From NCBI GenBank assembly GCA_025463865.1, contig JAODBH010000081.1, positions 1 through 47,283 of the forward strand: a stretch of DNA of 47,283 bases. The letters are read 5' to 3'. The DNA comes from Actinomycetes bacterium. GTDB lineage: Bacteria > Actinomycetota > Acidimicrobiia > IMCC26256 > Chersky-534. The notes under the pieces were generated by a model. That model made no database searches. It was not told the origin of the DNA and saw only the letters and a list, made by a program, of their open reading frames with translations. How positions within the stretch are numbered: position 1 is the stretch's first letter; every line of letters begins with the position of its first letter. This document shows positions 1 through 11,322 of the stretch, piece after piece. Position numbers and translations under genes: made by a program.

Positions 1-81
1 GCCAAGGGCAAGCCCGACACCGACAACGTGCAGCAGGGCAACCAGACCACCCCCGACACGGTCGGAACCACCGGTCCCTGA
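1..81 (+). CDS. C-terminal tail of an unidentified protein (5' partial)
   Basis: Only the last 26 codons of a rightward gene are present, read in frame 1 and closed by TGA at 79-81. The tail is hydrophilic and low in complexity, rich in Gly, Asp, Thr, Gln and Pro, with no hydrophobic segment or motif. It could be a disordered C-terminus. The gene cannot be identified from this piece. A strong hairpin follows 16 bases after the stop, which supports this being a true gene end. Confidence 0.5.
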   Translation, partial: AKGKPDTDNVQQGNQTTPDTVGTTGP

Positions 82-97
82 CCCCACGACGACCTCG

Positions 98-131
98 GGG
101 CCGGGAGCAGTGAGACTGCTGCTCCCGGCCC
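98..131. terminator. Strong 13-bp hairpin between convergent genes
   Basis: A perfect inverted repeat has arms at 98-110 (GGGCCGGGAGCAG) and 119-131 (CTGCTCCCGGCCC) with an 8-base loop. It lies between the stop of the rightward gene ending at 81 and the stop of the leftward gene ending at 139, where a bidirectional terminator is expected. There is no T-run on either side, as is common for actinobacterial intrinsic terminators. The hairpin is seen directly; its terminator role is inferred. Confidence 0.8.
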
Positions 132-138
132 GCGGCCG

Positions 139-420
139 TCATGGGTCGGGCGCGTCCTGGGTCCCGGAGCGCCTGCGCCGGACGATCTGGTGCGCGGCCT
201 CGTACGCGGTGAACGCGGACGCCACCGTCGGCAGGACGATCCACTCGAGCTGGTCGGGCTGCCAGACCGTGAACGCAACGCACGCAGCAAGGCCGGCCAA
301 CCCACCGGCGAGCTGCTTCGCCTCCCGGTTCATCGCCGAGACGTCCGCGGTCAGTTCCGGCACGGTCGGCTCGACAAGTCCTGCCCGTTCGGCTGCACGG
401 CTCTCATCGACACCTCTCAC
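139..420 (-). CDS. Small two-helix membrane protein, unknown function
   Basis: This leftward 93-residue ORF starts with GTG at 420 and stops at 139. After a polar N-terminus of about 37 residues there are two hydrophobic stretches, roughly residues 38-54 (ending AACVAFTVW) and 60-75 (WIVLPTVASAFTAY), then a basic RRRR tail. A small inner-membrane protein with a cytoplasmic basic end fits this pattern. No family is recognised. The start is uncertain: no clear Shine-Dalgarno precedes the GTG, and an internal Met near residue 30 is an alternative. A hairpin follows its stop, and inverted repeats overlap and precede its start. Confidence 0.55.
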   Translation of the reverse strand: MRGVDESRAAERAGLVEPTVPELTADVSAMNREAKQLAGGLAGLAACVAFTVWQPDQLEWIVLPTVASAFTAYEAAHQIVRRRRSGTQDAPDP

Positions 421-460
421 GTCAGACGGTCACGTCAACGTGACGCGTCCCACGTGAGAG
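414..460. promoter_or_regulatory. Nested inverted repeats over the start of the small membrane gene
   Basis: Outer arms CTCTCACGT (414-422) and ACGTGAGAG (452-460) flank a second dyad, TCACGT-CA-ACGTGA (430-443). The outer repeat covers the proposed GTG start at 420. Both repeats share the ACGT core, so the region may bind a dimeric regulator at two sites or form a structured leader. The repeats are seen directly; the function is inferred. Confidence 0.45.
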
Positions 461-475
461 ACCAGTGATAACGGC

Positions 476-507
476 GTTCATGGACCGCCGATCGCAGGTC
501 CATGAAC
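476..507. promoter_or_regulatory. Perfect 11-bp inverted repeat in the divergent intergenic region
   Basis: GTTCATGGACC (476-486) and GGTCCATGAAC (497-507) are perfect reverse complements with a 10-base spacer. The site sits 68 bases before the start of the small basic protein at 575 and 56 bases before the start of the leftward membrane gene. A possible -10-like TATGGT (533-538) lies downstream towards the rightward gene, so an operator is as likely as a transcription stop. Confidence 0.5.
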
Positions 508-560
508 CCTCGTCGGTCTGCACTCACCGGCCTATGGTGCCCGTACGAAGCTGCCCGATC

Positions 561-568
561 GAGGAGAG
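561..568 (+). promoter_or_regulatory. Ribosome binding site of the small basic protein
   Basis: The purine-rich GAGGAGAG lies six bases before the ATG at 575. This strong Shine-Dalgarno fixes the start of an otherwise very short gene and is a main reason for calling it. Confidence 0.7.
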
Positions 569-574
569 CCGGCC

Positions 575-712
575 ATGAACAAGGGTGGATGGAGCTGGAA
601 GCGTCAGCTCGGGATCAGCGGGGCGAAGCGCAAGATCTCCCGGGCTACGGGAATCCCCCTCACCCGATCGGGCCGCCAGCGCAAGCTCGGAAAGCTCTTC
701 GGCATGCGATAG
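575..712 (+). CDS. 45-residue highly basic small protein
   Basis: The ORF runs from ATG at 575 to TAG at 710-712. The product begins MNKGGWSWKR and carries the motif GIPLTRSGRQRKLG near its end. About a third of the residues are Lys or Arg, with two Trp and no acidic residue. The pattern (SWKR, LGIS, K-K-ISR, GIPLTRSGRQRK) resembles small conserved basic proteins that I recall from other bacteria, but I know no assigned function. Nucleic-acid or ribosome binding would fit the charge, as inference only. The strong ribosome binding site supports it, as does a hairpin shortly after the stop. Confidence 0.7.
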   Translation: MNKGGWSWKRQLGISGAKRKISRATGIPLTRSGRQRKLGKLFGMR

Positions 713-734
713 CGGGCGCTTCTTCGAGCGTCGA

Positions 735-758
735 CTGACCCACGAACTACCGGGTCAG
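735..758. terminator. Hairpin between convergent genes
   Basis: CTGACCC (735-741) pairs with GGGTCAG (752-758) across a 10-base loop. It lies between the rightward basic-protein gene ending at 712 and the leftward DsbA-like gene, whose stop codon (755-757) falls inside the right arm. A bidirectional terminator fits the convergent arrangement. There is no T-tract. Confidence 0.5.
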
Positions 759-1330
759 CCCCCCGGGGACGGCGCGGCTCCGGCCTGGACCCTGGCCGTG
801 GCCTCGAGGGCCATGATGATCGACTCCGGGTCCCGAGGCCCTTCGTAACGGATCGAGTTCACGAAGAACGTCGGCGTGCCGTTGACCCCGCTCCGAGCCC
901 CCGTGGCGAGGTCCTCCCGGATCTTGGGGATGAACCGGTGCTCGACGAGATCCCCGACGAAACGACGGGGATCGAGGCCGAGTCGCATCGCGTGGTACAC
1001 GAGCGACTCGTCGTCGAGCTGGTCCTGATGCTCGAACAGCCACGCGTGCATCGCCCAGAACTTCCCCTGCGCGCCGGCCGCCTCCGCAGCTTCCGCCGCG
1101 TGCAATGCATGCGGATGGGCGCTGACGATCGGGAAGTGCCGGTACGCGCAGCACAGCTCCTGGTCGAGGCGCCGCGTCACCTCCTCCACCACCGGCTGCG
1201 CGGCCCGACAGAACGGGCATTCGTAGTCGCCGTACTCCACCAGCTGGAGCCGGGCGCCGAGCGACCCGGAGAAGTGGTCCCGCTCGCTCACGGGTGCGGT
1301 GAGCACGTGGGTCGAAGTTGGAATCGCCAT
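755..1330 (-). CDS. DsbA/FrnE-like thioredoxin-fold oxidoreductase, cytoplasmic
   Basis: This 191-residue protein has the DsbA-type active site CPFC at residues 38-41, after the strand QLVEYGDYE. It also has the cis-proline loop NGTPTFFVN near residue 155, and a helical insertion rich in His and Ala lies between them. There is no signal peptide or membrane anchor, so it should act in the cytosol, like the DsbA-like domains found next to NhaA in some actinobacteria. It is the last gene of a leftward operon after the peroxiredoxin (24-base gap) and Hsp20, which suggests thiol repair under stress. The substrate is unknown; thiol-disulfide exchange is the safe assignment. Confidence 0.85.
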   Translation of the reverse strand: MAIPTSTHVLTAPVSERDHFSGSLGARLQLVEYGDYECPFCRAAQPVVEEVTRRLDQELCCAYRHFPIVSAHPHALHAAEAAEAAGAQGKFWAMHAWLFEHQDQLDDESLVYHAMRLGLDPRRFVGDLVEHRFIPKIREDLATGARSGVNGTPTFFVNSIRYEGPRDPESIIMALEATARVQAGAAPSPGG

Positions 1331-1354
1331 GCTGGGTCCCTTCGTATCGGATCG

Positions 1355-1819
1355 TCAGCGCCCGCTCGACGCGGTCGTCCCTTCCAGTGCTCGGAGGATG
1401 CCGTCGGCTCCGGGGTTCTCGTCGAGCTCCACGACCTCACGCCACTCGATGACCCCGGTCGGGTCGATCAGGAACAACGCGCGACCGCTGCAGCCGTCGT
1501 GCTCCCGGTACACGTCGTACTGACGCGAGACCGCGCCCTTCGGCTCGAAGTCCGACAGCAGGGGAAACGACAGCCCGCGATTCTCGGCGAACGCCTTGTG
1601 GCACCACACCCCGTCGACCGAGATGCCGACGAGCTGGGCGCCGTAGGTGTCGAACTCCGAACGGATGGTCTCGTACAGCGAGAGCTGATCGCTGCAAACC
1701 GGGCTCCAGTCGGCCGGATAGAAGACCAGGACGACGGGACGGCCCCGCAGCTCCGACAAGGCCAACGTCGAGTCGGGACCCGACGGCAGCCTGAAGTCGG
1801 ATGCGAGCTCCGCGTTCAT
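1355..1819 (-). CDS. Peroxiredoxin (AhpC/TSA family)
   Basis: This 154-residue thioredoxin-fold peroxidase reduces peroxides through a catalytic Cys. The motif FYPADWSPVC gives the peroxidatic Cys at 42 in the PxxxSxxC form; Ser replaces the more usual Thr, which is a known variant. Two further Cys (in VWCHK and DGCSG) could act in resolving the sulfenic acid, so 1-Cys versus 2-Cys chemistry is not settled. Its start overlaps the Hsp20 stop by four bases (ATGA), giving translational coupling. The adjacent DsbA-like protein or the thioredoxin at 9138 could be its reductant. Confidence 0.88.
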   Translation of the reverse strand: MNAELASDFRLPSGPDSTLALSELRGRPVVLVFYPADWSPVCSDQLSLYETIRSEFDTYGAQLVGISVDGVWCHKAFAENRGLSFPLLSDFEPKGAVSRQYDVYREHDGCSGRALFLIDPTGVIEWREVVELDENPGADGILRALEGTTASSGR

Positions 1820-2271
1820 TGAACCTCGACGTGGCGGAGCTTCTCCCCCGAGTGCTTCGCCACCCGGATCGTCAGCACGCCGGAGTCGAACGTCGCGCTC
1901 ACCGAGTTCTCGTCGACCTCGGTCGGAAGGATCAGCTCGTAGCGGAACCGGCCCACGTTCCGGACGCGACGGCGGAGCACGCCCGCCCGCTCCTTCTCCT
2001 TGCGCTCACCGGTGATGGTGAGCCGCCGGCCCGACACCGCGACGTCGATGTCCTTCTTGCCCACGCCCGGGAGCTCGACCTCGATGATGAACGCGTCCTC
2101 GGTCTCCTCCACGTCGGCCGCGGGGATGAACGCACCCTCCAAGGCCGCCGGCTCCTCGCCCAACCCCTCGAACAGGCGGTTCATCAGGGCGTTCATGCTC
2201 TGCAGGTCGGGGCTCGGGTCCCATCGCATGGTCTGCTGCCGGTTGTTCGGACGCCGCATCACGCTGGTCAT
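1816..2271 (-). CDS. Small heat-shock protein, Hsp20/alpha-crystallin family
   Basis: This 151-residue ATP-independent holdase binds unfolding proteins for later release to DnaK/ClpB. The N-terminal arm (about 1-45) contains MNALMNRLFEGL. The alpha-crystallin domain (about 46-145) runs from AADVEETEDAFIIEVELPG to the conserved GVLTI/RV strand. It is the first gene of the leftward stress operon and lies 150 bases from the divergent operon that carries dnaK and clpB, the partners expected for a holdase. A nested inverted repeat in that gap may control both directions. Confidence 0.93.
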   Translation of the reverse strand: MTSVMRRPNNRQQTMRWDPSPDLQSMNALMNRLFEGLGEEPAALEGAFIPAADVEETEDAFIIEVELPGVGKKDIDVAVSGRRLTITGERKEKERAGVLRRRVRNVGRFRYELILPTEVDENSVSATFDSGVLTIRVAKHSGEKLRHVEVQ

Positions 2272-2341
2272 GGTGGATCCCTCTCGATCGGTATCGGTCG
2301 ACCCAGCCTGCGACCGCCGAGGACCTGACGCATCCCGTGAT

Positions 2342-2378
2342 CGCGTGGTCTCGCCGACGGCCGTCCGAAGACCACGCG
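2342..2378. promoter_or_regulatory. Nested palindrome between the divergent hsp20 and dnaK operons
   Basis: CGCGTGGTCT (2342-2351) and AGACCACGCG (2369-2378) form a perfect 10-bp inverted repeat. An inner palindrome, GACGGCCGTC (2356-2365), shares almost the same centre near 2360. The site is 70 bases from the hsp20 start and 44 bases from the rightward start at 2422. It matches neither the HAIR element (CTTGAGT-N7-ACTCAAG) nor CIRCE (TTAGCACTC-N9-GAGTGCTAA). An operator for an unknown stress regulator is inferred. Confidence 0.5.
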
Positions 2379-2421
2379 TTCACGGGGTGATCGCAACCCG
2401 ACCCGATGCCACGCTCGTTTC

Positions 2422-2685
2422 GTGACCGACTTCGAACCAGAAGACCTGACCGAGATCGTCCTCGCGACCCGGCGCAGCCGCGCCAGCGTGGCCACCCTGC
2501 TGGCCGATCTCGATGCCATGCAGGCCGCTGCCCTCGAGCCGGGCGGCGCCGCCCACGACGACCGGGCGCTCACGCTTCCGCTCCTCGGATGGTGCGCCGA
2601 GCTGCTGCGGACCCGGGACCACGAGGTCGCGCAGGCCCTGGCTGCGTTCGAGGCCGCGCGCTGGTCGACCAATCCCGCGGCGTGA
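2422..2685 (+). CDS. Small hypothetical protein at the head of the dnaK operon
   Basis: This 87-residue ORF starts with GTG at 2422 (MTDFEPEDLTEIVLATRR). It is predicted helical, soluble and Ala/Leu rich, with acidic and basic residues alternating and one Cys (LGWCAELL). No family is recognised. It ends 45 bases before dnaK on the same strand, with no obvious terminator between, so it could be cotranscribed. The start relies only on reading frame and position in the divergent gap. Confidence 0.5.
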   Translation: MTDFEPEDLTEIVLATRRSRASVATLLADLDAMQAAALEPGGAAHDDRALTLPLLGWCAELLRTRDHEVAQALAAFEAARWSTNPAA

Positions 2686-2730
2686 TCGTCGCGATCCCTG
2701 CATCTGAACGCTGATCGAGAGGAACGCACG

Positions 2731-4632
<1,902 letters not shown>

Positions 4633-4638
4633 GTCACG

Positions 4639-6507
<1,869 letters not shown>

Positions 6508-6526
<19 letters not shown>

Positions 6527-9141
6527 CCCAGAAGTCCCAGGAAGCCCTGCACGACGCGCAGACGAAGGCGCTGCGCTTCGGGCACACCGAGGTCGACGGC
6601 GAACATCTGTTGCTCGCGCTCCTCGACCAGCCCGACGGGTTGATCCCGCGTCTCGTGTCCCGGGCGGGCGCAGATCCCGATCTCATCCGCTCCGAGGTCG
6701 AGGCCGAGCTGGCCAAGCGGCCCCGGGTCGGCGGGCCCGGCGCGGCACCGGGGCAGGTCTTCGTCACGCAGCGGTTGTCGCGTCTTCTCGACGCCGCGGA
6801 GCGCGAGGCGAAGCGCCTGAAGGACGAGTACGTCTCGGTCGAGCACCTCATGCTCGCCATCCTCGAGGAAGGGCAGACGGGCGCGGCCGGTCGGATCCTG
6901 CAGCAGAACGGGCTCACGCGTGAGCGCTTCCTCGACGCCCTCACCTCGGTCCGGGGAAACCAGCGGGTGAACTCGGCGACGCCCGAAGCGGCGTATGAGG
7001 CGCTCGACAAGTATGGGCGGGACCTCGTCGCCGAGGCGCGCGCCGGAAGGCTCGACCCGGTCATCGGACGGGATTCGGAGATCCGGAGGGCGATCCAGAT
7101 CCTCTCCCGAAAGACCAAGAACAACCCCGTGCTCATCGGTGATCCGGGCGTCGGCAAGACCGCGATCGTCGAAGGACTCGCGCAACGGATCATGAACGGC
7201 GACGTTCCCGAGGGCCTGCGGGACAAGACCGTGTTCGCGCTCGACATGGGTGCTCTGATCGCGGGAGCCAAGTACCGCGGCGAGTTCGAGGAGCGCCTGA
7301 AGGCGGTGCTGAACGAGGTCAAGGCGGCCGAGGGCCGGATCCTCCTGTTCATCGACGAGCTGCACACCGTGGTCGGCGCGGGCGCGGCCGAAGGCGCGAT
7401 GGATGCCGGCAACATGCTCAAGCCGATGCTGGCCCGCGGCGAGCTCCACCTGATCGGCGCGACCACGCTCGACGAGTACCGCAAGCACATCGAGAAGGAC
7501 GCCGCCCTCGAACGGCGGTTCCAGCCCGTCTTCGTCGACGAGCCCTCGGTCGAGGACACGATCTCGATCCTCCGTGGGATCAGGGAGCGGCTCGAGGTGT
7601 TCCACGGCGTCGGCATCCAGGACCGCGCGCTCGTCGCCGCGGCCGTGCTGAGCCACCGGTACATCACCGACCGGTTCCTCCCCGACAAGGCGATCGACCT
7701 CGTGGACGAAGGCTGCGCGATGTTGCGCACCGAGATCGACTCGATGCCCGCCGAGCTCGACGAGCTCACGCGCCGTGTGACCCGGTTGGAGATCGAGCAG
7801 GCCGCGTTGGAGAAGGAGACCGACCCCGCGAGCAAGAAGCGGCTGCAGGACCTCTCCCGCGAGCTCGCCGACCTCCGGGCCGAGGCCGACGCGATGCGCG
7901 CCCAGTGGGAAGCCGAGCGCCAGGCCCTGCGGCGGGTCCAGCAACTCCGCGAGGAGATCGAACAGGTCCGGCGCGACGCCGATGCGGCGGAGCGCGCCTA
8001 CGACCTCAATCGCGCGGCCGAGCTGCGCCACGGCCTGCTGCCCGATCTGGAGCGCCGCCTCCGGGCGGAGGAGGAGCGGCTCGAGCAGAAGCACGGTGAC
8101 CGGCGGCTGCTGCGCGAGGTCGTGACGGAAGAGGAGATCTCCGACATCGTCGCCCGCTGGACCGGCATCCCGGTCAGCCGGCTGCGCGAGAGCGAGCGCG
8201 AGAAGGTCCTCCGCCTGCCCGAGGTCCTGCACCAGCGGGTCGTCGGTCAGGACGAGGCCGTGGAGCTCGTGGCCGACTCGATCGTCCGCGCCCGGTCCGG
8301 GATCAAGGACCCGCGCCGACCGATCGGGTCGTTCCTCTTCCTCGGCCCCACCGGCGTCGGGAAGACCGAGCTCGCCAGGACGCTGGCTGCAGCGCTCTTC
8401 GACAGCGAGGACAACATCATTCGCATCGACATGAGCGAGTACCAGGAGCGGCACACGGTGAGTCGGCTGGTCGGCGCGCCTCCCGGATACGTCGGCTACG
8501 AGGAAGGCGGCCAGCTCACCGAGGCCGTGCGCCGCAAGCCGTATTCCGTGGTCCTGTTCGACGAGATCGAGAAGGCGCACAGCGACGTCTTCAACACGCT
8601 GTTGCAGGTCCTCGACGACGGCCGCCTCACCGACGCGCAGGGCCGGACCGTGAACATGCGCGACACCGTGATCATCATGACGTCGAACATCGGATCGACG
8701 TATCTCATCGAGGGCGTGACGCCGACCGGTGAGATCAAGCCCGACGCGCGGGCGATGGTGATGGCCGAGTTGCGGCAGCACTTCCGGCCCGAGTTCCTGA
8801 ACCGCCTCGACGACATCGTGATGTTCAAGGCCCTCACCGAGCACGAGATCGAGCAGATCGTGGAGCTCATGCTGGAGGACCTGCGCAAGCGGCTGGCGGA
8901 GCGACGCATGACGCTGACGGTCACCGAGGAGGCCCGGCGGTTCATCGCGGAGCAGGGTTACGACGCGGTGTACGGCGCGCGTCCGCTGCGCCGGTTCATC
9001 GCCCACGAGATCGAGACCCGCATCGGCCGGGCCCTCCTCGGCGGCGACATCGTCGAAGGGGCCCAGATCCATATCGGGCTGCGCGAAGGCGAGCTCGTGG
9101 TGGAGCACACGAACCCCGCATCGGAGGAAGCGGCCGCATGA
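6508..9141 (+). CDS. clpB: Disaggregase ClpB (Hsp104 family)
   Basis: This 877-residue hexameric AAA+ unfoldase rescues aggregated proteins with DnaK. The N-domain (1-150) has paired Clp repeats. Walker A GDPGVGKT lies near residue 211, with Walker B LLFIDELH following. The coiled-coil middle domain (about 400-525), which docks DnaK, separates ClpB from ClpA/ClpC. The second Walker A, GPTGVGKT, is near 613, with [11 protein letters not shown] and the sensor-2 GARPLRR. The start is GTG at 6508 with GAGGAG seven bases upstream, overlapping the cbpM end by 19 bases. Gene order places it in the dnaK operon. Confidence 0.98.
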
Positions 9142-9596
9142 GCACGTCCGCTGCGATCGTCACCTGCAAGGTGTGCGGCAGGAAGAACCGCGTGCCGGCT
9201 GCGGCGAGCGGTGTGCCGCACTGCTCGAACTGCCATGCAGCCCTGCCCTGGCTCGCCGAAGCCGACGACCCGAGCTACCGGGAGGTCGTCGAAGCGTCGC
9301 GCCTTCCGGTCCTGCTGGACCTCTGGGCTCCCTGGTGCGGGCCGTGCCGCATGGTGAGCCCATTGGTCGAGAAGCTGGGAGCCGACTTCGCGGGCAAGGT
9401 GAAGGTCGTGAAGGTGAACGTCGACGAGGCGCCGGGCATCGCGGCCCGCTTCGAGGTGCAGGGGATCCCGACGTTGGTGGTGCTGCACCACGGGCAGGTC
9501 GTCGAACGTCAGACCGGCGCGGCCCCCGAGCCGGTGCTGCGTTCGTGGCTCGAGCGGGCCCTCCAGACGATCACGGTGCAGGAGAGCTCAGCCTGA
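9138..9596 (+). CDS. Thioredoxin 2 (TrxC type) with N-terminal zinc ribbon
   Basis: This 152-residue protein reduces cytosolic disulfides. An N-terminal zinc ribbon with two CxxC pairs (Cys 10, 13, 29, 32) precedes a thioredoxin domain with active site WCGPC (66-70) and the cis-Pro loop [11 protein letters not shown]. This is the TrxC layout, known to respond to oxidation. The ATG overlaps the clpB stop by four bases, so a redox protein is translationally coupled to the disaggregase. Its 3' end overlaps the convergent LuxR-type gene by 26 bases. Confidence 0.92.
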   Translation: MSTSAAIVTCKVCGRKNRVPAAASGVPHCSNCHAALPWLAEADDPSYREVVEASRLPVLLDLWAPWCGPCRMVSPLVEKLGADFAGKVKVVKVNVDEAPGIAARFEVQGIPTLVVLHHGQVVERQTGAAPEPVLRSWLERALQTITVQESSA

Positions 9597-11157
9597 CGGT
9601 GCCGTCCCGCGTGGTGGCGTCGTGTTCGATCACCAGACGGGTCAACTCCACGCGGGATCGGATCCCGAGCTTCCGGTATATCTGACGCAAGTGGAAGTCG
9701 ACGGTGTGCCGGGAGAGGAACATTCTGCGGGCGACCCGAACGTTGGTGAGCCCTTCTGCGACATTGAGGGCGACCTCGTGCTCCGTGCCGGTGAGGCTCG
9801 TCCATCCCCAACGGGGCCGCGCCTTGTGCGGCGTACGCCTCACGGGGGTCAGGTCCCGCGCCCGGGCACGCACCCGTTCGGCGTCGCGGACCGCGCCCGA
9901 CCCGTCGTAGGCGCGGGCCGCGCGCGCGAACGCAGTACCGGCATCCGCGGTACGTCGACGTTCGGCCAGGATGACCCCCGCGTCCTCCGCGGCGGAGGCG
10001 CGTTGCCACCCGTGCACACCCGTCGCGGCGGCTCTCGACAGCAGCTCGGGATCCCGCTCGAAGAGACCGCGCGCGTGCAGAGCCGCGGCCACGACCGCCG
10101 GCTGTCCGGGACTGTGAGCAGCCGCAACCTCGCTGCGCACGACGATTCCTTCCGCTTGCAGCGGCGCGTTCGCAGCCAACGCGGTGCGGACGCACCAGCC
10201 GGCATCGACCGCGAGGTCGACGACCAGCCAGTCGCGCGGACGCTCGCCGGAGTCGGACGGTGTCAGCGCGCGGAGCGCACCCGCCGGATCGCCGCGTGCC
10301 GCCGCGAGCCGCGCCCGAGCCCGCATGTAGCTGACCGGGTATTGCGGCGGGTTCGAAGGCAGATGGGATGCAGCCCGGTCGAGGCGCTCCGCCGCTTCGA
10401 CCACGTCGCCGCGCTGCAGCGCGATCAGCGCGCGGACACAGTCGGTCACGAGCACGAAGAACTCGTTCCCGAGCCCCGACGCGATGATCCGGCCGAGCTC
10501 CGCGTGCACCACTGCGCCGTCGAGGTTCCCACGCGCGAGGAGCAGGCGCGCCCGGGCGATGTCTGGCGCCGCCGCCCACATCCCGTCGCCGGTGAGCTCG
10601 ACCTCCACCTCCGATTGGACGATCAGACGCTCCGCCTCGTCGAAGTCGCCGACGGAGGTCAGCATCGCAGCGAGCCCCATACGGGCGAAGATGTTCCTGC
10701 CGTCGCGCGACGGCGTGTTGATCGACCAGGTGATCCCGCGGAGCATCTCCAGCGCTTCGGACACCCGGCCCTCGTCACGCGCGGCGAACGCCATCGTCGT
10801 CCGCGCGCCGATCAGGTCGGTCTCGTTGTACGCGTGCGACTCGTCGCCGGCCAGCATCTCGGTGGCGCGGCTTCGCGCGTGGAACGTGTCCCGGCCGTTG
10901 ACCATCCCGATCATCGAGATCATCTCGGCCGACTGGTACAGCTGGGCCGGGAGGCCCGCGCGTCCCAGCACCGACCCCGCCCGTTCCACCGCCTCCTCGA
11001 ATTCGCAGTGCACGAAGTCACGCCGGGCGGCTGCGATCTCGTCGAGCGCGTCGATGACCTCCGCGGTGGAGGCCATGCCGTCCGGTTCGGCCAAACCGCT
11101 TCGTTGTGGCCGCGATGCACCGAGGCTTCGGAGTTGCGGGGCAGGGGTCAAGGCCAT
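9571..11157 (-). CDS. LuxR-family transcriptional regulator with TPR-like sensor region
   Basis: This 528-residue protein has a C-terminal LuxR/NarL helix-turn-helix domain (about 455-515): LTGTEHEVALNVAEGLTNVRVARRMFLSRHTVDFHLRQIYRKLGI. The region before it is Ala- and Arg-rich, with repeating helical pairs like the TPR half of LAL/MalT-type regulators. No Walker A motif is seen, so it looks like a LAL regulator without its ATPase half. GGGAGG lies five bases before the ATG and supports the start. The inducer and targets are unknown; it is the only DNA-binding regulator near the catabolic genes that follow. Confidence 0.85.
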   Translation of the reverse strand: MALTPAPQLRSLGASRPQRSGLAEPDGMASTAEVIDALDEIAAARRDFVHCEFEEAVERAGSVLGRAGLPAQLYQSAEMISMIGMVNGRDTFHARSRATEMLAGDESHAYNETDLIGARTTMAFAARDEGRVSEALEMLRGITWSINTPSRDGRNIFARMGLAAMLTSVGDFDEAERLIVQSEVEVELTGDGMWAAAPDIARARLLLARGNLDGAVVHAELGRIIASGLGNEFFVLVTDCVRALIALQRGDVVEAAERLDRAASHLPSNPPQYPVSYMRARARLAAARGDPAGALRALTPSDSGERPRDWLVVDLAVDAGWCVRTALAANAPLQAEGIVVRSEVAAAHSPGQPAVVAAALHARGLFERDPELLSRAAATGVHGWQRASAAEDAGVILAERRRTADAGTAFARAARAYDGSGAVRDAERVRARARDLTPVRRTPHKARPRWGWTSLTGTEHEVALNVAEGLTNVRVARRMFLSRHTVDFHLRQIYRKLGIRSRVELTRLVIEHDATTRDGTVRLSSPAP

Positions 11158-11322
11158 CGACCTCCCTGTGAGAATCCTCAGGAGCTCGAACCCGCGTCTT
11201 GAGTTCTGAAAGCTGCCATGAGACTGCCGCCCATCTGCGGTCGCGTCAATGTCACTACGGAACGCGTCCGGTGAACACGAACCGTGAACGTCGGTGAGCT
11301 CTTGATTTTTCGGGTCGGGCGT

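Noticed and set aside
11198-11204. CTTGAGT, one half of a HAIR (HspR) operator
   Set aside because: The second half, ACTCAAG, is not found at seven bases, and the site is beside the LuxR-type gene rather than a heat-shock promoter.
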